A DNA stretch of 37,715 bases from CAYFWT01 sp964346955. Lineage in GTDB: Bacteria; Patescibacteriota; Minisyncoccia; Portnoybacterales; UBA2143. The notes beneath the pieces were generated by a model, which worked only from the letters and a program-made list of their open reading frames with translations, was not told the origin of the DNA and ran no database searches. Position 1 is the first letter of the stretch. Each line of letters opens with the position of its first letter. The stretch spans positions 1 to 37,715 of the forward strand of contig CAYFWT010000022.1 of NCBI GenBank assembly GCA_964346955.1. Direction: 5' to 3'. The position numbers and the translations under genes are program-made. Below are positions 1-8,425 of the stretch, one piece after another.

Positions 1-907
1 CTAATCCAATTAAGGCCATCAAAATTGTCATTAAAAGAATTAATGTGGAAAAACTTATAGTTGTCTCTGGAGAGATTTGAAAGAAAGAAAAGAGTAAGAT
101 TAGAGTGGCATCTCTAGTACCAATACCAGCAATGGAAATTGGCAAAAGAGTAAGTAGGCCAGATATAGTTACCGCAATAGCTAAATAAAAAAAAGAGATA
201 TTAACGATGTCAAGGCCCTTAGCTAAAAGAAATGCTTGGCCGTAGTGAATCAGCCAGGAAATAGCGGTAATTAGCAAAGCAAATAAATAATTTGATGGTT
301 TATAAATTTTAAGATTGTTGATAAAATCTTGGAAATTCAGTTTCCAAGATTTTTGATATTTAACAGGTATCACAAAGTTAAATATTTTTTTAAGATAAGA
401 TCGAATTGAATGATTTTTTAGGATAACGGCTGCTAAGCAAAGAGTTAAGATTATTATGAGGGTTATTATTAGGATAGCTTCTTTAAAAAAGGAAACAAAG
501 AAAAACATTCCTAAATAGCCGATGATAAATAGAAAGAATAAATCAAATAATCTATCGACGATGACGCTGACCGACGACTTCCCCGTCGAATAATTGTCAT
601 TTTTTAGATAAATTATTTTACTTAAATCACCTAAGCGACCGGGAGTGATAATACCTAGATAAGAGCCAGTGCCGTACATTAAAGTAGATTCTTTGAGGCT
701 ATAGTAAATTTTTTGTTTTTTCTTTAAATAATTCCAGCGATAGGCCTTAGCGATAAGCAGAGGAAAAGCCAATAAAGAGGCTAAGATTAAATAGAGATAA
801 TTTGTTTTACTTAAAATATCGATTAATTTCAAGAAATCTAATCTGGTAATTATTAATAAGAATATAATTAAACCGATTAAAAAAGAATATTTTTTTAAAA
901 ATTTCAT
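1..907 (-). CDS. Flippase-like integral membrane protein (UPF0104 / LPG synthase TM family), 3' part missing
   Basis: The reading frame is open from the ATG at 907 to the window edge, about 302 residues, so the C-terminus lies outside. The protein starts MKFLKKYSFLIGLIIFLLII and is strongly hydrophobic with many membrane segments. It contains the family's conserved loop TPGRLGDLSKIIYLK (about residue 82) and SVSVIVDRLFD shortly after, both typical of the AglD/UPF0104/lysylphosphatidylglycerol-synthase membrane domain. Members are thought to move or modify lipid-linked substrates; with no soluble transferase domain visible, a flippase-like role for a lipid-linked glycan is an inference. Its ATG overlaps the stop of the upstream methyltransferase by four bases (ATGA), so it is translationally coupled to the glycan operon. 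Confidence 0.85.
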   Translation of the reverse strand, partial: MKFLKKYSFLIGLIIFLLIITRLDFLKLIDILSKTNYLYLILASLLAFPLLIAKAYRWNYLKKKQKIYYSLKESTLMYGTGSYLGIITPGRLGDLSKIIYLKNDNYSTGKSSVSVIVDRLFDLFFLFIIGYLGMFFFVSFFKEAILIITLIIILTLCLAAVILKNHSIRSYLKKIFNFVIPVKYQKSWKLNFQDFINNLKIYKPSNYLFALLITAISWLIHYGQAFLLAKGLDIVNISFFYLAIAVTISGLLTLLPISIAGIGTRDATLILLFSFFQISPETTISFSTLILLMTILMALIGL

Positions 908-1578
908 TTTTTGCCAACTATTAATTGATTTAATAATATAAAGTCCAATTTGAGAAATTTTATTAATTTTTCAATTTTTAATTCGGCTGGAAAACCGATT
1001 GGCGACATCATAAACTTTTCTGTCTGGAGAATTTGAAAATTTGCTTTACCAAAATAATTTTTTAATTTTGGTAAATCAAATCTTTCTAAATGATGTGATT
1101 CTTCTCGGCTGATCAATTCAGCTATTTTGTCAAAGAATGGGTCAGGGGTAGTTATTATAACTAGGCCGTCTTTTTTAAGAACTCGATAGGTTTCAGTTAA
1201 CATTTTAAACGGCTCTGAGAGGTGTTCGATGAGGGCGGTGGCTATGGCTATGTCAAAAGAATTATCTTTAAATGGTAAATTTTGGGCATCACCTTGAATA
1301 ATTTTAATATTCTTATCTTGATTCATATTAATTAATTCCCGAGAATATTCCAAGCCAATACATTCTGCTTGGGGAAACTTTTTTTTGATTGAACTAAGCA
1401 TAAGGCCTTCAGCAGTGCCAACATCAAGAATAGATTTTATATTTTGAGGATGGAGCTGGTGAATAGCTTGAATGACTTCATGAGTTCGTCTTTCTAATCT
1501 ATATCGCAAGGATTTTTTATGTTTTCTGCCTAAGGTATATTTTTTATCCAATACGCCTATTGGGATATTTTTTTTCAT
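904..1578 (-). CDS. Class I SAM-dependent methyltransferase
   Basis: 224 residues with a methyltransferase-11-like Rossmann core. Motif I LDVGTAEG lies at residues 51-58, the acidic strand-2 region at GLEYSR (75-80), GDAQNLPF at 97-104 and the post-motif IEHLSEP at 117-123, followed by a VLKKDGLVIITTP strand. The basic N-terminus (about 30 residues) is rich in Lys/Arg. It is placed at the end of a glycan operon with four-base overlaps to both neighbours, so methylation of a sugar, glycan or lipid carrier is plausible, but the substrate cannot be read from the sequence. Confidence 0.85.
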   Translation of the reverse strand: MKKNIPIGVLDKKYTLGRKHKKSLRYRLERRTHEVIQAIHQLHPQNIKSILDVGTAEGLMLSSIKKKFPQAECIGLEYSRELINMNQDKNIKIIQGDAQNLPFKDNSFDIAIATALIEHLSEPFKMLTETYRVLKKDGLVIITTPDPFFDKIAELISREESHHLERFDLPKLKNYFGKANFQILQTEKFMMSPIGFPAELKIEKLIKFLKLDFILLNQLIVGKK

Positions 1579-1994
1579 GTTAGCTCTTTTTTTACTAAAA
1601 AAACATCTCCTAAGAGAGGCCTTTTTAATATTTTTTGGACTTGAAAACCATTTTCTTTATAGAAGTGTAAAGCCCGGGGATTATTTACTCGAACTTTGCT
1701 TAAACAATATTTTTTCTTTTTTATTTTGAAATAATCAAGAGCTTTTTTTAGTAATTCTTCTCCTATATTCTGTCCGCGATGGTTTTTATCTACGGCTATT
1801 AAATCTATTTTACCTGCCTCTTGGTTAGTAGAGATACTGACGAAGCCAATTGTTTGAGAATTTTTTTCAGCTACCATAGCCCTAAATAAGAAGTAGGGGG
1901 CATGTTTAACCCAAAAAGGGAAAGAATCTTTGGTAATTTTTATTAACCAAGGAAAATCCTTGATTTTTCTTTTTCTGATAATTAAATGGTTCAT
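1575..1994 (-). CDS. GNAT-family N-acetyltransferase
   Basis: 139 residues from the ATG at 1994; a TTG three bases earlier is also possible but ATG is preferred. The acetyl-CoA pyrophosphate-binding motif RGQNIG (about residues 73-78) is preceded by the strand KIDLIAVDKNHRG, and the C-terminal NNPRALHFYKENGFQ is the typical GNAT motif B. The stop overlaps the next gene's ATG (ATGA). Its place among sugar-modifying genes suggests acetylation of an amino sugar, but GNAT substrates are not predictable from the fold. No Shine-Dalgarno is seen. Confidence 0.82.
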   Translation of the reverse strand: MNHLIIRKRKIKDFPWLIKITKDSFPFWVKHAPYFLFRAMVAEKNSQTIGFVSISTNQEAGKIDLIAVDKNHRGQNIGEELLKKALDYFKIKKKKYCLSKVRVNNPRALHFYKENGFQVQKILKRPLLGDVFLVKKELT

Positions 1995-2018
1995 CAAAGT
2001 AATTTTCTACTATTGAGG

Positions 2019-2564
2019 TTATCTCTTTTTTAACTTTCTTTTTTTAACCCATTCCAATTTATTGACTTGTCTGGCTCGGCCAATAGCCAGAGCATAACTG
2101 GGCACATCTTCGGTAATTACTGAGCCCGCGGCCGTATAAGCATCTTTTCCTATTTTTACCGGGGCAACTAAACTATTATTTGTTCCGATAAAAGCATTGT
2201 CTTCAATGATAGTTTTATGTTTCTTTTGGCCATCATAATTACAAGTAATTACTCCGGCGCCAATGTTAACATTTTTTCCAACTCGGGCGTCTCCAATATA
2301 AGCCTGATGAGATATTTTTGTTCCTTCATTGATAAGGCTATTTTTAATTTCTACAAAATGACCTATCCGAACATTATTTTTTAATTCAGTCATCTCTCTT
2401 ATCCGAGTGAAGGGACCTATTTGGCAATTTTTACCAATCTTAACTTGGCCAGAAATATAAACAAAGGGTTTAATTTTTGTTCCTTGACCGATTTCTGTTT
2501 GGGAACTTATTTGACTTAATGGATATTTAATAAGATATTTAATTTTTCTAAAGATTTTATTCAT
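2019..2564 (-). CDS. Stand-alone GlmU-type left-handed beta-helix N-acetyltransferase
   Basis: 181 residues made almost entirely of hexapeptide repeats. It aligns with the C-terminal half of GlmU, not with generic hexapeptide transferases. Residues matching E. coli GlmU R333, K351, H363, Y366, N377, N386, Y387 and W449 are R56, K74, H86, Y89, N100, N109, Y110 and W172, with constant spacing (offset 277, from memory of the E. coli sequence). The N-terminal uridylyltransferase half is absent here. Likely activity is acetyl-CoA-dependent N-acetylation of glucosamine-1-phosphate or a related amino-sugar phosphate. It overlaps the upstream radical SAM gene by four bases. Confidence 0.85.
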   Translation of the reverse strand: MNKIFRKIKYLIKYPLSQISSQTEIGQGTKIKPFVYISGQVKIGKNCQIGPFTRIREMTELKNNVRIGHFVEIKNSLINEGTKISHQAYIGDARVGKNVNIGAGVITCNYDGQKKHKTIIEDNAFIGTNNSLVAPVKIGKDAYTAAGSVITEDVPSYALAIGRARQVNKLEWVKKRKLKKR

Positions 2565-3970
2565 AATAATCCTTTAGCTATTTTAATTTGATTAGAAAAT
2601 TGTTGCCAGCTCCTGATGGCCAAGATTCGTTTTAATAAATATTTTAGCCGAAGATAAAATTTTCTATTAGCCAAAGAGATATACTTATCTACATATTCTT
2701 CAGGCAATTGTTTAGTTGATAAAGCGGGAGCGCCATTGGTTTCCTGGCCTAAAAGATATTTTTCCCAGTAATTTTCGCTGATATAGTTATTATCTCTTGC
2801 CCAATCAAATAATTCTGTATTGGGGATTAAAGTAGTCTTGCTAAATAAAGCAAAATCAGAGTTAATTTTTAAAGCTAAATTGAGTGTCTTTTTAAGAGTG
2901 GCTGGCGTTTCGTAGGGTGAGCCCATCATAAAGTAGCCAAACATTTCCATACCTACTTCTTTACAGAGTTTAGCGCAGGCCAACGATTGTTCTACGGTGA
3001 TGCCTTTTTTTAGCAATTTAAGGATTTGATTATCACCTGCCTCAAAACCAAAGCGGATTCTGTAGCAACCGGCTTTTTTCATCATTTGCAGCATTAATTT
3101 ATTAACCAAATCCACTCGGGTGCGACATTCCCAGAGAATTTTAAGGTTATTTTTTTCAATCAGTCGGCAAAGTTGATAAATCCAGTCTTTATCTATGGTA
3201 AAGTTATCATCAAAGAACATAAATTCATCAATGCCGTATTCTTCTTGAATTGTTTTGATTTCCTCAACAATATTTTCTGGAGAGCGAGCTCGCCATTTTT
3301 TACCCATCCGATTGTCTCGGTCGCAAAAACTGCAGTTAAAAGGACAGCCTCGGCTAGCAATCAAAGTGGCAAATCTTTTCTTTCTAGTAAGGACATCAAA
3401 GTATTTTTCCATGGGTAAAAGATCTCTAGCTGGTAAGGGGATTGAGTTGAGATTTTCGATTAAAGGACGAGCTGGATTAATCTGGACACCTTGTTGATTT
3501 TTGTAAACTAGTCCCTTGATTTGGTCTAAGGGGGAATTCCTTTCTAATGCTTCAACTAATTCTTGGGCTGTTATCTCGCCTTCGCTGATGACTCCAAAAT
3601 CAAATTCTGGACAATCAATTGAGAATTTAGGGAAAGTGGTTACCTGGGGGCCGCCAACAACTGTTTTTGTTTGGGGATTGAGGTTCTTAATTTCTCTGGC
3701 TAGGCTTTTGGCTTGCCGGTAGGTCCAAGTCATCGCATAAAAGCCGACTAAACCAGGTTTAAAAGTTTGGTAAGTTATTTTAATTTTTTCTAAATAATCT
3801 TTTTCAGTATCACAGTCAATTATTTTCAATGAATGATTCTTTTGTTTTAAGACGGCTGCTACATAAGCTAAACCCAGAGGCGGATAAACGCCTCTGGTTT
3901 TTTCTATTGTCTTTTTATAATGACCTACCTCGGCTTCAACAAGTGATGGATTGATTAATAAAACTTTCAT
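2561..3970 (-). CDS. B12-binding domain radical SAM protein
   Basis: 469 residues. The N-terminal 150 or so form a cobalamin-binding-like domain (INPS near the start, PPLGLAYVAAVL at 30-41, VGGPQVT at 105-111, ISEGE at 128-132). A radical SAM core follows with the iron-sulfur motif C209-x3-C213-x2-C216 in SRGCPFNCSFCDR. FDDNF (about 254-258) and RFGFEAG are further family-typical strands. The family includes methylases and ring-rearranging enzymes; the substrate is unknown. The start overlaps the upstream glycosyltransferase stop by one base (TAATG), so both are in one operon, and a glycan- or lipid-tailoring role is inferred from context only. Confidence 0.88.
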   Translation of the reverse strand: MKVLLINPSLVEAEVGHYKKTIEKTRGVYPPLGLAYVAAVLKQKNHSLKIIDCDTEKDYLEKIKITYQTFKPGLVGFYAMTWTYRQAKSLAREIKNLNPQTKTVVGGPQVTTFPKFSIDCPEFDFGVISEGEITAQELVEALERNSPLDQIKGLVYKNQQGVQINPARPLIENLNSIPLPARDLLPMEKYFDVLTRKKRFATLIASRGCPFNCSFCDRDNRMGKKWRARSPENIVEEIKTIQEEYGIDEFMFFDDNFTIDKDWIYQLCRLIEKNNLKILWECRTRVDLVNKLMLQMMKKAGCYRIRFGFEAGDNQILKLLKKGITVEQSLACAKLCKEVGMEMFGYFMMGSPYETPATLKKTLNLALKINSDFALFSKTTLIPNTELFDWARDNNYISENYWEKYLLGQETNGAPALSTKQLPEEYVDKYISLANRKFYLRLKYLLKRILAIRSWQQFSNQIKIAKGLL

Positions 3971-4878
3971 TATTTTCGCCGATAGCTGATTTGGTCAGCT
4001 AGCAAACCAAAGAAGATAATTTGGAAACCCAAAAGAATTAATATGGCTACGGTAGCATCACCAAAAAAAGTTTCTCCGTAATTCAATATATACAAGGCAA
4101 CGCCAATACCAAGAATTATAAAAATAAGTCCAGTAGCTAAGAAAAAGCGGAGAGGCTTAAAGTGAATGTACATGCGAAGCATCGTTGGGATAACAATGCT
4201 GGGATATTTAAAGCCCATTTTAATAAATGATTTGCCAGAAGCTCTTGGATGAAAAAGAGTAGAAACTTCCATCACTCTCATATGTTTTCCCCAAGAATCA
4301 ATAATCAGTTGTTGAGTTTCGTTATAGTCCTTGATGATATTAAAAATTTCCAAATATCTTTTATGAAAGGCCATTAAGCCAGTAGTGGCATCAGTTATTT
4401 TTAAGCCAGTAATTTTAGAGACTAGCCAGGCAAAAAATTTATTGCCCCAGTCGCGATAAAGGGGCATTTTATATTTTAAACCGCCCATCAGTCGAGAGCC
4501 AAAAACGCAGTCAGCTTTATCTTCTAAAATTGGCCGAACTATTTTTTCAATTTCTGTCGGTGGGTTTTGTCCATCGGCATCAATTTTAACGGCAATATCA
4601 GCCCCCATTTCCTGGGTGGCTCGGAGACCAGTCCTGGTAGCTGCTCCCAGACCTCGATTGTAGGGATGGCTGACAATTTTTTTTACGCCAGCCCGTTTAG
4701 CCAGCCGGGCAGTTCTATCTTTGGAGCCGTCATCAATGACAATCACATCTAAAACATAATCTTTCTCTTTGTGGCCGACATACCTTTTATTAATATCTTT
4801 AATAACTTGGCCAATAGAATCTTCTTCGTTATAGGCGGGGATAAAGACAACTATATAAGGCAATTGATACTCTTTCAT
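3970..4878 (-). CDS. GT2 family glycosyltransferase with C-terminal membrane segments
   Basis: 302 residues of the dolichyl-phosphate-mannose-synthase-like GT-A type. Visible motifs are PAYNEED (14-20), VIDDGSKD (48-54), the DADGQ metal/nucleotide motif (100-104) and a DATTGLMAF acceptor-site stretch. Two hydrophobic segments at about 245-265 and 275-295 anchor the C-terminus. Such enzymes usually transfer a sugar from a nucleotide donor to polyprenyl phosphate or to a lipid-linked chain. A 50-base gap with no visible promoter separates it from the aminotransferase upstream. Confidence 0.88.
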   Translation of the reverse strand: MKEYQLPYIVVFIPAYNEEDSIGQVIKDINKRYVGHKEKDYVLDVIVIDDGSKDRTARLAKRAGVKKIVSHPYNRGLGAATRTGLRATQEMGADIAVKIDADGQNPPTEIEKIVRPILEDKADCVFGSRLMGGLKYKMPLYRDWGNKFFAWLVSKITGLKITDATTGLMAFHKRYLEIFNIIKDYNETQQLIIDSWGKHMRVMEVSTLFHPRASGKSFIKMGFKYPSIVIPTMLRMYIHFKPLRFFLATGLIFIILGIGVALYILNYGETFFGDATVAILILLGFQIIFFGLLADQISYRRK

Positions 4879-4928
4879 AATTTTTTAGAAAATAATTAGC
4901 TTAAAAATTATATCATTAATTTTTATAG

Positions 4929-6059
4929 TTAATTAATTTCTTTTAAAATTTTTTTGATATTAAGTATTATAAAATTTAGTTGTTGTCTAGTCATTTGGGG
5001 GAACATTGGTAAGGTAATAATTGACTTAGCTACTTTTTCAGTGATGGGTAAGTCACCAACCTGATAACCATAGGTTTTTTTATAATAGGGTTGGAGATGA
5101 ACTGGTGGGTCAAAATGAACTGATGCCTCAATCCCTTTTTCTTTTAGCTTTCTAATCAGTAAGTCCCGTTGGCCTGGCTTTATTTTAATAGTATACATTT
5201 GATAGACATGTTTTGTTCTAGGCGTTTCTCTGGGTAAGTCAATTTGATTTAGTTTTTTAAAATGTTTATTAAGGTAGTTAGCCTGTTTTCTTCTAAGTGA
5301 ATTCATCTTATCTATTTTTTTCAATTGGGCAACTCCGATAGCCGCCAAAATGTTACTCATTCGGAAATTATAGCCAGGCAAAACCGCTGCTCGATACCAC
5401 GATTTCTCAGTTTTTATTCTTTGGCTAGTACTTTTGGCTATGCCATGGCCAGCTAAAAGTTTGATTTGCTGAGCTAAATTTTTGTTATTGGTAGTGACCA
5501 TGCCTCCTTCGCCAGTAGTGATATTTTTGGTTGGGAAAAAAGAAAAACAGCCAATCCCAAAAGAGCCAGTTTTTTTATTTTTAAATTTTGCCCCAATCGC
5601 TTCTGCCGAATCTTCAATAACCCAAAGCTTATATTTTTTAGCTAAAGTCATAATCTTATCCATCTGACAACTTTGTCCAGCAAAATGAACTGGCATAATT
5701 GCTTCCGTCTTTCTAGTGATTCTTCTTGATAGGTCTTTTGGGTCAATATTGCCAGTTTGATAATCAATATCGGTAAAGACTGGCTTAGCCCCAGCCGTAA
5801 CAATCGCATTAGCCGAAGCAGCAAAAGTAAAACTGGGCAGAATAACCTCTCCAGTTATCTCAAGGACTTTAATTACTGAGAAAAGGGCCGAAGCACAAGA
5901 ATTTAAACTGACCGCATATTTAGTTCCAATATATTTAGCAAATTTTTCTTCAAACTCTTGATTTTTAGGTCCATGAGTTAGCCAGCCAGAGTCAAGTACT
6001 TTTTTAACCATCTCTAGTTCTCTTTTGTCAAAGTATGGTTTTGATAGAGGAATTTTCAT
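4929..6059 (-). CDS. DegT/DnrJ/EryC1/StrS-family sugar aminotransferase
   Basis: 376 residues, the usual length for this PLP-dependent family. The Schiff-base lysine is K178 in FFPTKNITTGEGG, the pyridine-nitrogen aspartate is D150 in VIEDSAEA, and SLNSCASAL (51-59) and EVILPSFTFAAS (71-82) are family signatures. These enzymes aminate keto sugars on a nucleotide carrier using glutamate or glutamine. The gene is preceded by an epimerase/dehydratase (four-base overlap), which could provide the keto sugar, and followed by two acetyltransferases that could cap the new amine. Confidence 0.92.
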   Translation of the reverse strand: MKIPLSKPYFDKRELEMVKKVLDSGWLTHGPKNQEFEEKFAKYIGTKYAVSLNSCASALFSVIKVLEITGEVILPSFTFAASANAIVTAGAKPVFTDIDYQTGNIDPKDLSRRITRKTEAIMPVHFAGQSCQMDKIMTLAKKYKLWVIEDSAEAIGAKFKNKKTGSFGIGCFSFFPTKNITTGEGGMVTTNNKNLAQQIKLLAGHGIAKSTSQRIKTEKSWYRAAVLPGYNFRMSNILAAIGVAQLKKIDKMNSLRRKQANYLNKHFKKLNQIDLPRETPRTKHVYQMYTIKIKPGQRDLLIRKLKEKGIEASVHFDPPVHLQPYYKKTYGYQVGDLPITEKVAKSIITLPMFPQMTRQQLNFIILNIKKILKEIN

Positions 6060-7039
6060 TTTTTAAATAAACCGGTAGAAAGGATATACTCAACATATTC
6101 TTTGAGTCCTTTTTCTAATTGATATTTTGGTTGATAACCGAGTAATTTTTTTGCTTTAGTGATATCTAAAGAACCCCTGAGAGGCCTTTTCTCATCAGTT
6201 GGTTGGATAACTGTTTTAATTCCACCAGGGATAAGTTTGTTTAATATCTGGGCAAATTCTTCAGCGCTTCTGCCTCGACCAGCCGTGATATTAAAAGTTT
6301 CATTTTTAGCTTGAGGGGAAAGAGCAGCTAAGGCAAGACCCTGAGCCGCATCAGCGACATAGGTGAAATCAACTTTATCTTTACCACCGTTATGCAAAGT
6401 TAATGGTTGACCAGTTAGGGCTTTTTCAACAAAAATTTGGCTCACCCGACGATTAGCATCAGTCGGACCATAAACAGCTGATGGTCTAATAATGGTGTAT
6501 TCAACGCCAAATCTTTCACTGTAACTTTTGGTTAAAATTTCGCAAGATAATTTGGTCCCCCCATAGATATCAATCGGCTGAGTGGGATGATTTTCGTTAG
6601 CCGGCTCATATTGGAAATGGCCGTAGACAAAGCTTGAGGAAGTGTAAATAAACCTTTGAACCGAATCAACTGTTCGCATTGCTCCTAAAAGCGCTATATG
6701 GCCATTAAGATTTATTTGAAGAGCATCTTCAAAAAATAGATTAGAAGCTTTGGCTATAGGAATAGCTACTAGATTAATGACAACTTCTGGTTTTGTTTGT
6801 TTGATTGTTTTAGCTAAAAGTGTTTTATCTCGAACATCGCCCCGCACCAGTTCAACCTCATTTTGGATATCCTTTAATCGTTTTTGCAGATAGAAAGGAT
6901 AATGGCCCTCTTGGGGAGGGATATAGTTTGAAAAATTATCGTAGATTATTACCTGATGGCCATCTTGAAGTAATTCTTTAGTAGTGAAGTAGCCAATGAA
7001 GCCAGCTCCGCCGGCAATTAATATTTTTTTCATATTCAT
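6056..7039 (-). CDS. NAD-dependent nucleotide-sugar epimerase/dehydratase (extended SDR)
   Basis: 327 residues. The nucleotide-binding motif GGAGFIG is at 10-16, the catalytic Ser region is TSSSFVYG (133-140), and the Tyr-x3-Lys pair is Y159/K163 in IYGGTKLS. A good Shine-Dalgarno, GGAGG at 7050-7046, lies six bases before the ATG at 7039 and supports this start over the in-frame ATG two codons later. Its stop overlaps the aminotransferase start. The exact sugar is not readable; it resembles UDP-glucose 4-epimerase-like proteins. Confidence 0.9.
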   Translation of the reverse strand: MNMKKILIAGGAGFIGYFTTKELLQDGHQVIIYDNFSNYIPPQEGHYPFYLQKRLKDIQNEVELVRGDVRDKTLLAKTIKQTKPEVVINLVAIPIAKASNLFFEDALQINLNGHIALLGAMRTVDSVQRFIYTSSSFVYGHFQYEPANENHPTQPIDIYGGTKLSCEILTKSYSERFGVEYTIIRPSAVYGPTDANRRVSQIFVEKALTGQPLTLHNGGKDKVDFTYVADAAQGLALAALSPQAKNETFNITAGRGRSAEEFAQILNKLIPGGIKTVIQPTDEKRPLRGSLDITKAKKLLGYQPKYQLEKGLKEYVEYILSTGLFKK

Positions 7040-8367
7040 CTACCGCCTCCTTTTAAAATAATTTTGATTGTTCTTAGCAAGATACTTAAGTCTAGAATAA
7101 ACGAACGGTGTTTGATATAATAGAGCTCATATTGAAGTTTTTCAATACTGTCTTGGACTGAAGCACCGTAGTGGAAATTAACCTGGGCCCAGCCAGTCAA
7201 TCCTGGTTTAACAATATGGCGGATTTGATAATAAGGGATTTTCTTTTCTAATCTTTGAACAAATTCTATTCTTTCTGGCCGGGGCCCGATAAAGCTCATC
7301 TGACCAATAAAAATATTCCAAAGTTGAGGAAGCTCATCTACACGGATTTTTCTCATAAATTTGCCTACTTTAGTAATCCGGTGGTCTTGTTGGTCAGCCC
7401 ATTGAGCGCCATTTTTTTCTGCATCCATTGTCATCGAACGGAATTTAACCACATTAAAAATTTGACCATCCTGGCCAATTCTTCTTTGTTTGTAAAAAAT
7501 AGGCCCCCGACTGTCTATTTTTATAGCTAAAATAATTAAGGGGTAGAAAACTGAACTAATTATTCCAAAAGCAAATGCTCCTAACATATCTAAAATTCGT
7601 TTTAAAGCCTCATAGAAATTTTTTTGACTCTCAGTTAAATTTTCTAAAAACCATATTTCGCCAATACTGGAGATAGGCACCTTGCCTAATATTTTTTCAT
7701 AAAAAGAAGGTAAGTCGCTAAAGCTGATTTTTAAGGGGAGGCATTGGTATAAGCTTTGGACTAGCCTCGAGTCTTGGTGAGGATCAATGGCGGTGATAAT
7801 TGTTTTAATGCTTTTTTGAGTAGTCATTTCTAATAAATCAAAGGGCGTTTGAATATCTTTTGGTTTGATTTGTTTAGTTAGTCGATAACCTAATTGAGGA
7901 TTGTGCTTAACAATTCGGATTATTTGGTCAATTTCTTTATTTTTACCTATAATCAAGACATTATTGATTAAGGCCGGACTTTTAATTAAACGGTTGTAGA
8001 GATGTCGCCAGCCAGAAAATAATAAAGTGAAAATAACTAAGTTTAAGAATAAGTTTGTTTTAGGGGTAATACCGAAATAAGGAATGAAATAAAAGAAAGC
8101 AATGGCTAGGCTAGCATTAATTATTAACCCTTGTAAAAGAGTAGAGTAAAAGTCAATACTGTTTCGGGCCAAGGTCAATTCATAAAGCCCGGCAATAAAA
8201 AAGACAATCAGCCAGAAGAAATAAATAATAGTAAAGGGCCAGAGGTGTTGTTGCCAGCGACTCAAATCAAAATTACCCCCGTAGCGAATGAAGAGGGTTA
8301 GCCAGAGGGATAAGTATAAAACAACCACATCGCCGAGCAAAAGGATGATTCTTTTTATATTAGGCAT
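7036..8367 (-). CDS. Polyprenyl-phosphate sugar phosphotransferase (WbaP/WcaJ-type)
   Basis: 443 residues. Four N-terminal membrane segments (about 5-27, 44-64, 80-98, 104-121) are followed by a CoA-binding-like Rossmann region (about 133-240). The C-terminal bacterial sugar transferase domain carries KFRSM (308-312), DELPQLWN (344-351), GPRPE (361-365) and KPGLTGWAQ (387-395). This domain transfers a sugar-1-phosphate from a nucleotide sugar to undecaprenyl phosphate, the first membrane step of glycan-unit assembly. It is the first gene of the minus-strand operon; the predicted -10 lies seven bases upstream of its ATG and no Shine-Dalgarno is present. Confidence 0.92.
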   Translation of the reverse strand: MPNIKRIILLLGDVVVLYLSLWLTLFIRYGGNFDLSRWQQHLWPFTIIYFFWLIVFFIAGLYELTLARNSIDFYSTLLQGLIINASLAIAFFYFIPYFGITPKTNLFLNLVIFTLLFSGWRHLYNRLIKSPALINNVLIIGKNKEIDQIIRIVKHNPQLGYRLTKQIKPKDIQTPFDLLEMTTQKSIKTIITAIDPHQDSRLVQSLYQCLPLKISFSDLPSFYEKILGKVPISSIGEIWFLENLTESQKNFYEALKRILDMLGAFAFGIISSVFYPLIILAIKIDSRGPIFYKQRRIGQDGQIFNVVKFRSMTMDAEKNGAQWADQQDHRITKVGKFMRKIRVDELPQLWNIFIGQMSFIGPRPERIEFVQRLEKKIPYYQIRHIVKPGLTGWAQVNFHYGASVQDSIEKLQYELYYIKHRSFILDLSILLRTIKIILKGGGR

Positions 8368-8369
8368 TA

Positions 8370-8419
8370 ATTCTATTCTATCAGCTTAACTTGATAAATC
8401 AAGATAAATCAAGTAAAAT
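8370..8419. promoter_or_regulatory. Overlapping divergent promoters with leaderless starts
   Basis: The 58-base gap between the two glycan operons contains the palindrome CTTGATAAATCAAG (8390-8403). On the plus strand TTGATA (8391-8396), 17 bases, then TAAAAT (8414-8419) ends six bases before the ATG at 8426. On the minus strand TTGATT (8402-8397), 16 bases, then TAGAAT (8380-8375) ends seven bases before the ATG at 8367. The two -35 boxes share the palindrome. The unit ATAAATCAAG is also tandemly duplicated (8394-8413). Promoter function is predicted from consensus only. Confidence 0.5.
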
Positions 8420-8425
8420 GAAAAA

